DNA of 27,885 nt. Source: a virus. Position numbers and translations under genes: made by a program. This document shows positions 5,141 through 14,100 of this stretch, piece by piece. The DNA is taken from positions 1 to 27,885 of the IMG/VR virus record IMGVR_UViG_3300034198_009509, one strand, 5' to 3'. The notes under the pieces are model-generated. The model ran no database searches, was not told the DNA's origin, and saw only the letters and a list, made by a program, of their open reading frames with translations. Each line of letters begins with the position of its first letter. Positions within the stretch are counted from its first letter, which is position 1.

Positions 5141-8100
5141 ATGATACAGACTGGATTTGAAAGCAGGGTAAAAGTTCAGCAAATAATTGAAAATCAACTA
5201 CCAGAGTTTATACTTTCAGAAAGTCCTAAAGCAGTAGATTTTTTAAAGCAATATTATATTTCACAAGAGTATCAGAGTGGACCATCTGATATTGCTCAGA
5301 ACTTAGACCAATATTTAAAGTTAGATAATCTAACACCAGAAGTAGTTACTGGTGAAACAACCCTCTATTCTGGAATTTCATCAACGACAGATACTGTTCA
5401 AGTTTACTCCACTAAAGGATTCCCTCAAGAGTATGGTCTCTTTCAAATTGAAGGTGAAATTTTTACATACACTGGTATTACAACCAATACGTTCACAGGA
5501 TGTATTCGTGGATTTAGTGGTATCACAACGTATCGGAGTGAACTAAATCCAGAAGAACTTATTTTTAGAGATACTGAAAAGGCATCTCATACTGCAGGAA
5601 CTAAGGTTAAAAATTTAAGTTCTCTTTTCCTTAAAGAGTTTTATAAAAAATTAAAATATACATTTACTCCTGGACTGGAGGATGTTGATTTTGTTGCTAA
5701 TCTTGATGTAAACAACTTCATTAAAGAAGCAAGAAGTTTCTATGAAGCAAAAGGTACAGAAGAATCATTTAAAATTCTTTTCAAAGTTCTTTATGGGGTC
5801 ACTCCAAAAGTTGTAGATCTTGAAAGATTTTTAATTAAACCATCATCTTCAAACTTTTTAAGAAGAGAAATTATAGTTGCTGAAAGAATTTCGGGAGATC
5901 CCAATAAACTAGTTGGTCAAACAATTAAAAAGTCTACCGATGAAACGACACAGGCATCGGTTTCTGAGGTTGAAATCTTTACAAGATCTGGAATTAGCAC
6001 ATATTATAAGATTGGATTATTTGTTGGATTTGATGAAAAAGATTTAATTGAAGGTAATTTCACAATTCAACCAAAAACTAAAGTTATTAATCCAGTTTCT
6101 GTTGGATCTTCAGTCATTACTGTAGATTCTACAATCGGATTTGGTGCAACTGGAACTTTAATTTCTGGAAATAATATCGTAACATATACAAATAAATCTG
6201 TTAACCAGTTTCTTGGATGTTCTGGTGTAACGGAAACGATTAGTACTAAGTCTGATATTAGAACAGATGAAGTTTTCTTTGGATATGAAAATGGAGATAT
6301 TACTAAAAAAGTAGAAATTATTATTACTGGTGTTCTGTCTAACTTTGAACAAATTAACGATATTAAACTATCTACAGAAGGTCAAAAAATATATGTAAAG
6401 AATGTTGGTGAAAAGATTAAAAACCCACAATCCAATAAAACATATAAGGAAATAATTGTAAACTCCTGGATCTATAATACCAGTTCTAGATTTGAGGTAG
6501 ATGATATTTCTGGATCTACCTTTACTCTTAAATCGGAAATTGATAAATCTAATCTTGCAGTTGGAGATAAGGTTGACATTTTACTTGGTAGCACAGAAAA
6601 CATTGCACATTCAAATGCTACAGTAGCATCGATTAATACTAACAATAGTCAAATTACTTTAAATAATCTTACGGGGTTTGTTTACAATTCTTCTTTAGAT
6701 TATTCAATTAGGAGAAAGTTAAACACAGCAACTAGTTCTGGATCTCCATTATTATATGGTAATGATACAACTGTCAGTAATATTCAAAATTTATATAATG
6801 AAAGAGATGAATATGTATACCTTGCTTCCAATTCTTTACCATCATATGATATTACAAAGACAGTAACTAAGGCGATCATAACCTCTGCCTCTGGAGATGC
6901 TTTACAAGGTTATGATGTGAATACGACAAAATATTCAATATTATCTTTCAATAATAGTGTACCATTTATAACTGGTGATGAAGTTTATTATACATTTTCC
7001 TCTACAAAATTATCTGGTCTTGAAGAGGGTGTTTATTATGTAAAGGTATTACCAGAAGACAATAAAATTAAATTATATCAATCTAGATCTTTAATTGAAA
7101 GTGATTCATATGTTGAATTTACTTCAACAAGCTCAGTAGGATCTCATACATTTACTTTATCATCTCAAAGAAGTGGATCAATTTATCCTCAGAAACTTCT
7201 CAAGAAATTTCCACTTTCTCAGAACATTAAAAATGGTAATAACACAAATACAATTCCAGGATCAACTGGAATGCTTGTCAACGGTGTCGAAATCATAAAT
7301 TATAAGTCCAATGATAAAATTTATTATGGTCCTTTAGAAGATGTAAAACTATACAATGGAGGAAAAGATTACGATGTAATTAATCCACCAACCATAGATA
7401 TTGATGATTCTGTAGTCTCTGGTGGAACAACTGCACTAGTTAGACCAGTTGTAAGAGGTTCCCTACAGTCCGTCTTAGTAGATCCACAAGACTTCGATTT
7501 GGCAGATGTTATTTCAGTTACTATTTCTGGAGGAAATGGAACTGGTGCAGTCTTAGAACCAATTTTAGAAACAAGATATAGAGAAGTTGAATTTGATTCA
7601 AGACCACTTGCTTCTGGGGGAGGGGTTGATATAAGTAGTGACACGATTACATTTACATCAAATCATAATTTTAGAAATGGTGATGCTCTCGTCTATAATA
7701 GAAATGGAAATAATCCTCTAGGTCTTTCAACAATTTCTGGAAATGATAACGATCAGGGTTATACTTTAAGTAGTGGATCAGTTTATTATGCTCAAGTTGT
7801 TAATAATTCTACTATCAAACTTTACCAAACTCTAACTGATTATTCTAGTGGAATTAATACATTAGGAGTTACAAACTCAAGTGCTCAGGGCATTCAGAAG
7901 TTTAGAACTTACGAAGGAAAGAAAACTCTTAGATCTATAAAAGTTATCAATCCTGGAAGTGGATATGAGAACAGAAAATTAATTGTCAATCCATCAAATA
8001 TTTCTACAGTTGATGATTCAATTAACTTTGAAAACCACGGGTTCTTTGATGGCGATGTAATTAGTTATTCAACTGAAGGCACAGTAGCGACTGGTCTGTC

Positions 8101-11100
8101 AACATCATTAAGTTATTATGTTCTAAAAGAAAATGATGATAAGTTTAGATTAGCAAGTGCTGGAGTAGCAGCAACAATCACTGATAATTATATCAAGAGA
8201 AAGCATGTAAATATAACTTCTAGTGGATCTGGATATCAAAACTTTGCATATCCAGAGATTACTCTAACCATCAATGCAGAATATGCTGGTGTAACTGGAA
8301 TTATAACAGCTACACCTCTTCTAAGAGGAGAAATTGTCGATCTGTATCTTTATGATGCAGGCACAGGTTATGGATCAACAATTTTAAATTTCCATAAAAA
8401 ACCAAACGTAAAAGTTAAGTCTGGTAAAGATGCAGAAATCAAACCATTTGTTTCTGATGGTAAAGTAATAGGAGCACAAGTAACTAATACTGGCAGTGAA
8501 TATACATCAGCACCAGATTTAACTGTTATTGGTGTTGGATCTGCTGTTGGAGCAAAACTAAGAGCAGTTGTTAGTGGTGGTAAAATTACATCAGTAGTTG
8601 TTCTTAATCAGGGATCTGGATATACATCAGATACAACTGTTAAAATTACATCGGTCGGATCTAATGCTTTTGCAGAGGCATTTGTAAGGGGTCTTACTTT
8701 AAATAATCATTATAGATTTGGTAATGAAATTCTTACTGGAACTACGGAAGGAATTGAATATGGATTAGTTGGATATTCAACCCAAATTGGTCAAACTGCA
8801 TTTGATGATGAAGGTGGGCAGCATTCACCTATCATTGGATGGGCATATGATGGAAATCCTGTTTATGGACCATATGCTTATGCAAATTCAACTGATATTA
8901 ATTCACCTTTAACATTCTTAGAGTCTGGTTATGTTCTTTCAACTTCAGATATTACTGACAGACCATCTGGATTTGCAGCAGGGTTCTTCGTTGAAGATTA
9001 TAAATTTGACAATTCTGGAGATCTTGATCAATATAACGGAAGATTTGCAATCACACCTGATTTTCCTCAAGGCGTATATGCATACTATGCAGGCATTAAA
9101 GTAGATGTAACAACAAATATTCTAGTTGCCAATTTCCCATATTTTATTGGCGATTTTTACAGATCGTTACCTGTAACACAAAACTTAGATCAGGGATTTG
9201 ATTTTAATAGTTCTAATTTAATCAGAAATACTTTTCCATATAAAGTTTCTGATCTTTATTCCAACAATGATTTTATTTGCGAACCTAATGAGATATTACC
9301 ACAAAGTGCAACCATAGAATCTGTAAGTAAAGGATCTGTTACAGATTTTATTATTAATGAAGAGGGTGAAGATTATGCAGTTGGTGATATTGCTTCATTT
9401 GATAATGAAGAAACAAATGGTGGTGGCGTAAGTGCATATGTATATTCAATTACTGGAAAGCAGATTGTAGACTTAGATACTACAGTTGAGACTTATCAAT
9501 CAGCGTCAATTATCTGGAAAAATCCAAATGAAGTTTCTTTACATATTGACCCATATCACACACTTTTAGATAAAGATAGTGTTACCATCTCTGGAGTCTC
9601 TACTTTTATTAAAGGATTAACAGATTTGCATGTCATTGGAGTTTCATCTGAAAAAACTTATCTTATTCAACAGGCATCAAGTAATGTAATATCTGGATAC
9701 GTTGATGACATTTATGTTTCCAGTATTCCAGTAAACCTTTCTGTTGGTTCAACCGTTGCAATTGGAACTGAAACACTTTCTGTTCTCAATTTATTCCCAG
9801 AAAATAAGATTGTAAGAGTTGTTAGGGGGATATCAGGGGCAGCACACACTGCATCTACAGAAGTAACAGAAATTACTGGTAGATTTACAATTCCACTTAA
9901 GACTGCGTACTTCGATTCCAAACTAGATGATAAAGTTTATTTTAATCCACAACAATCTGTTGGAATAGGGCAAACCACAGGAATTGGTGTGTCCGCCAAT
10001 TACGTTCTTGGAGACGTAACAAAGACAATTTCAATACCAACCCAAAGCATTTATCTCCCAAATCATCCATTTAAAACAAATCAAGAAGTAATCTTTAGAA
10101 GAGTATCGGGAACTCAACCAATCTCAGTTTCTAGCACAGAAACAAGCTCAACATTTAATTTACCTCTGAGTGGAAACTCTCAAACTTTATATGTAATCAA
10201 TAAATCAAAAGATTATATTGGATTATGCACACAGGTAGGATTAACAACTAATACTGGTGGTTTATATTTTAGAGCATTCACTCCTAATGGTGATAGCACT
10301 GATTACAAGTATTCACTTGAATCTAATTTCACACAAGCAACAGCAAAAGTTCAAAAGATTAAGTCAACAATTGCAGTATCTACTGATCATGGATTAAGCA
10401 GTGGCGATACTATTCAATTATCTTTAAAATCGGATCAGTCTGTTGGCATCGGAACATCAACTTATATTGTAGTTAAGTATGATTCAAATAATGATAAATT
10501 ACTAATTAATCCAATCGGATTTGGATCAACTGCGGTAAGCACTTCATCTAATGAACTAGAGATTACTTCTCATGGTCTTAAGACTGGTGAAAAGATATTT
10601 TATAACGCTTCAGATTTGATTGTTTCTGGTTTAGAAACTGGTTCATATTATGTTTATAGAATTGATGATAATAGAATTAATCTAACTAATACTCATTATG
10701 ATTCAGTTTCCTCACCACCATCGATTGTAAGTTTTGCGTCTACTGGTGGAGCATCTCAAGAAATCTCTAGAATAAATCCAGAACTAAGAATTGTAAGGGA
10801 TAATGATTTAGTATTTAATGTAGCAGACTCTTCATTAAGTGGTTATAACTTCAAGATATACTATGATGAAAACTTTAACAATGAATTAGTTTCAATAGGG
10901 GCAACTGACGTTTTTAGTGTAGTTGGTGTTGCAACTGTTGGGGTTGCATCAACTGCAAGATTAACCTTAAACTATTCAGATTCTCTCCCATCTAAACTTT
11001 TCTACGCTTTAGAAAAATCTGGGTTTATTGGAACATCAGACACTGAAGTTAAAAATAACTCACAGATAACTTTTATTGATAGTGCATATAATGGTGCTTA

Positions 11101-14100
11101 TACGATATCTGGAATTGGGTCTACAACTTTCCAGATATCTTTAAAAGCGGATCCAGAGTCTCTAGAGTATAATCAAAACACTACTTCACTTCTCAAATAC
11201 TCTACCACATCTTTCAGTGCAAGAGGTGGTGTTGATTTGATGAGAATTACGTCTCCTGGATCAAATTACAAAAAACTTCCAAGATTTGTAAGTATTGCAT
11301 CAACAGAAGGTGCCAATGCTGACATCATTCCAGTTTCTACAACGGTTGGAAGAATAAATGAGGTTGTTATTAATGATCCTGGATTTGATTTTTCAGTTGA
11401 TAGAACTTTAAATCCAGAAGTTTACGTATCTCCCAATCTAACACTAACTAATAGAAACACTATCACAAGTATTGATATTGTTTCTGGTGGTTCTGGATAT
11501 ACAACACCACCAGATTTAATTATCGTCAATCCTGAAACTGGTGAGACGTATGATACTGGTATTCTGGAAGCTACTATCCAAGGATCATCTATTTCTTCAG
11601 TCAATATTATTCAATCACCTAAGGGTCTATCGGAAATTGAAAATACAATTTATGCAATTAATAACACAAATAGTGTTGGTATTAATAGTTGTATTTCATC
11701 ACCTGCAGGTATCATCACTTGTGCCTTGGCAACACCTATTTTAGGATTTACAACTGATGCTTTCCTTGTTGGTGATGAGGTATTTGTAGAAGGAATTCAA
11801 AAACTAGGAACAACAGGTACAGGATTTAATTCTAAAGATTATGATTATCACTTCTTCCCAGTAACGGCATATAGAAATACGAATCCAGCTGAAGTTGAAT
11901 TTGATATTTCAGCATATGCAACAAATGCAGGTATTGCAGTAACAGATCAAAATTCATTTGCATCTCTTGTAAGAAAGGCAAACTATCCAGTATTTGACGT
12001 ATCTCAATCTCCCCTAACCTTTATTATCGGGGAAACGATTTATACCGAAAATAATGGATCTTATACCGAAAGAGATTTAATAGTTACAGAAAATCTCAAT
12101 GATTTATTAAAGGTATATGGAACTTATGATTTAAAAGAAAATGATGTAATTTTAGGAAAAGATTCTGGAACTATAGCAACTATTAAATCAGTTGAGGAGA
12201 ATAGAGCAATATTTAAAGTTGACTATTCCTTAAGAACAGATATTGGTTGGTCATCAGACATTGGAAAACTTGATGAAGATTATCAAGTTACACCAGATAA
12301 TGACTACTATCAAAATCTATCTTATACAATCAAGAGTCCAATAGAATATGAAGAATTAGTCAATTCTGTAAATAGACTTGTTCATACAACTGGTCTTAAG
12401 AACTTTGCAGATACAGGAATTACCAGTACAAGTTCAGTTTCAGTTGCTACCACAGGTTCAACTTCAGTTGCACTTATAGACATTATTAGTAAAAATCGAG
12501 TAGACACAATTAATAACTTTGACTTTGGTATTGATGTTGATGTAACTTCCAATAAGTCTAAGTTTATAAAGTTAAGGAACAAAAAATTATCCGATTACAT
12601 TAATTGTATTACAAATAGAGTTCTTAGCATTGATGATATTAGTCTACAATTTTCTAATCAAGAGGATAGTAACATATATGATGACATTGATCAATATGAT
12701 CTTAATGATGGTTATTCAAGATACTTAGTTCAGATAATAGGTACTAATGATTCACAAAGACAATCAACTGAAATTATAACTTTACCATCAGTTTCTGGAG
12801 ATATAATTACTTTTGAGAAGGGTACAATTTACAATGGAGAAAGTAAAATCGGTGAAGTTTCTGCATATCTTTCGGATACTGATGTTCTTTCTTTAAGATT
12901 TACACCAGAAGATGTTTTTAATTATGATTATGATATTAAAGTAATTAAAAATAATTTTAATAGTACTCTGGCAGGAATCAACACTCAATCTGTAGGATTT
13001 ATTGATTTAATTGGATCCAACATTATTGTTGGTGTAGGATCTACTTCTAGCATTGTAGAAAAACAGATCTCTTCAACAGAATCATTATTTGCAAATATTG
13101 AAGTTGTAAATCCAACAACATCTGAAAGAACATATGTTGAATTATATGTTAATCACGATAATACAAATACATACATAACAGAATATTACTTCGATAATGA
13201 TGCAAATTCTGAAATCTCTGATAGATTCATTGGCACTTTTAGTGCAAATATAAGTTCTGGCATCCTTTCACTAAAATTTGAAAATACTGAAAGCGATTCC
13301 ATCTTGGTCAGATCAAAGGTTGTTGGATTTGGAACTACCGCATCTGGAATAGGAACTTATAGATTTAAAGCGTCTGGTCAACCAGATGGATCAGAAAACT
13401 CAGCAAGACTGCAAAGTAATTATTCAGTCTCCTCTGGTGTATCAACTATTATCTCAGTTAATAAAGATAATGTTACTACGATAAAATCTATTGCAAAAGT
13501 TGGATACGGGAATACATCAGCACTTCATCAACTCTTAACAGTTCATGATAATACTGATGTCTACACGATGCAATATCCTTTCCTTTCTATTGGAAGCACA
13601 ACTGGAATTGGTACATTTGGATCTGAGTATAGCGGATCGAACTTAGTACTTAAGTTTTATCCAGATTCTGGAATTTCTAATAATATTACAGTTCAAACAT
13701 ACAGTGAAATTATTCAAACCGAACTAGATTCTTTAAATATTGCAGAGCAACTTTCATATGGATCAGTCACGGAAGAGTTAGTATTGTCTCTTTATAATTC
13801 TATTAATGGAGATAGAGTTAATAAAACAAACTTTAATTTAAACTATGCAGGAACTCCGATATTTGAAAAAACATTTAATCCATCAAACTCTAGTATTTTA
13901 AACTTGAGCACTGGTACATTTACTATTACTGATCATTTCTTTAACACAGGCGAAAGACTAATTTATGAACCCGGATCAACGTTTGCTGGTGTAGCAGCAA
14001 CATCAATAGAGACTTCGGGAGGTGTTGGTCTTTCTACTGAAGTTTATGCGATTAGAATTAATTCTAATGAATTTCAACTTGCTTCAACTAGAGCGAATGC

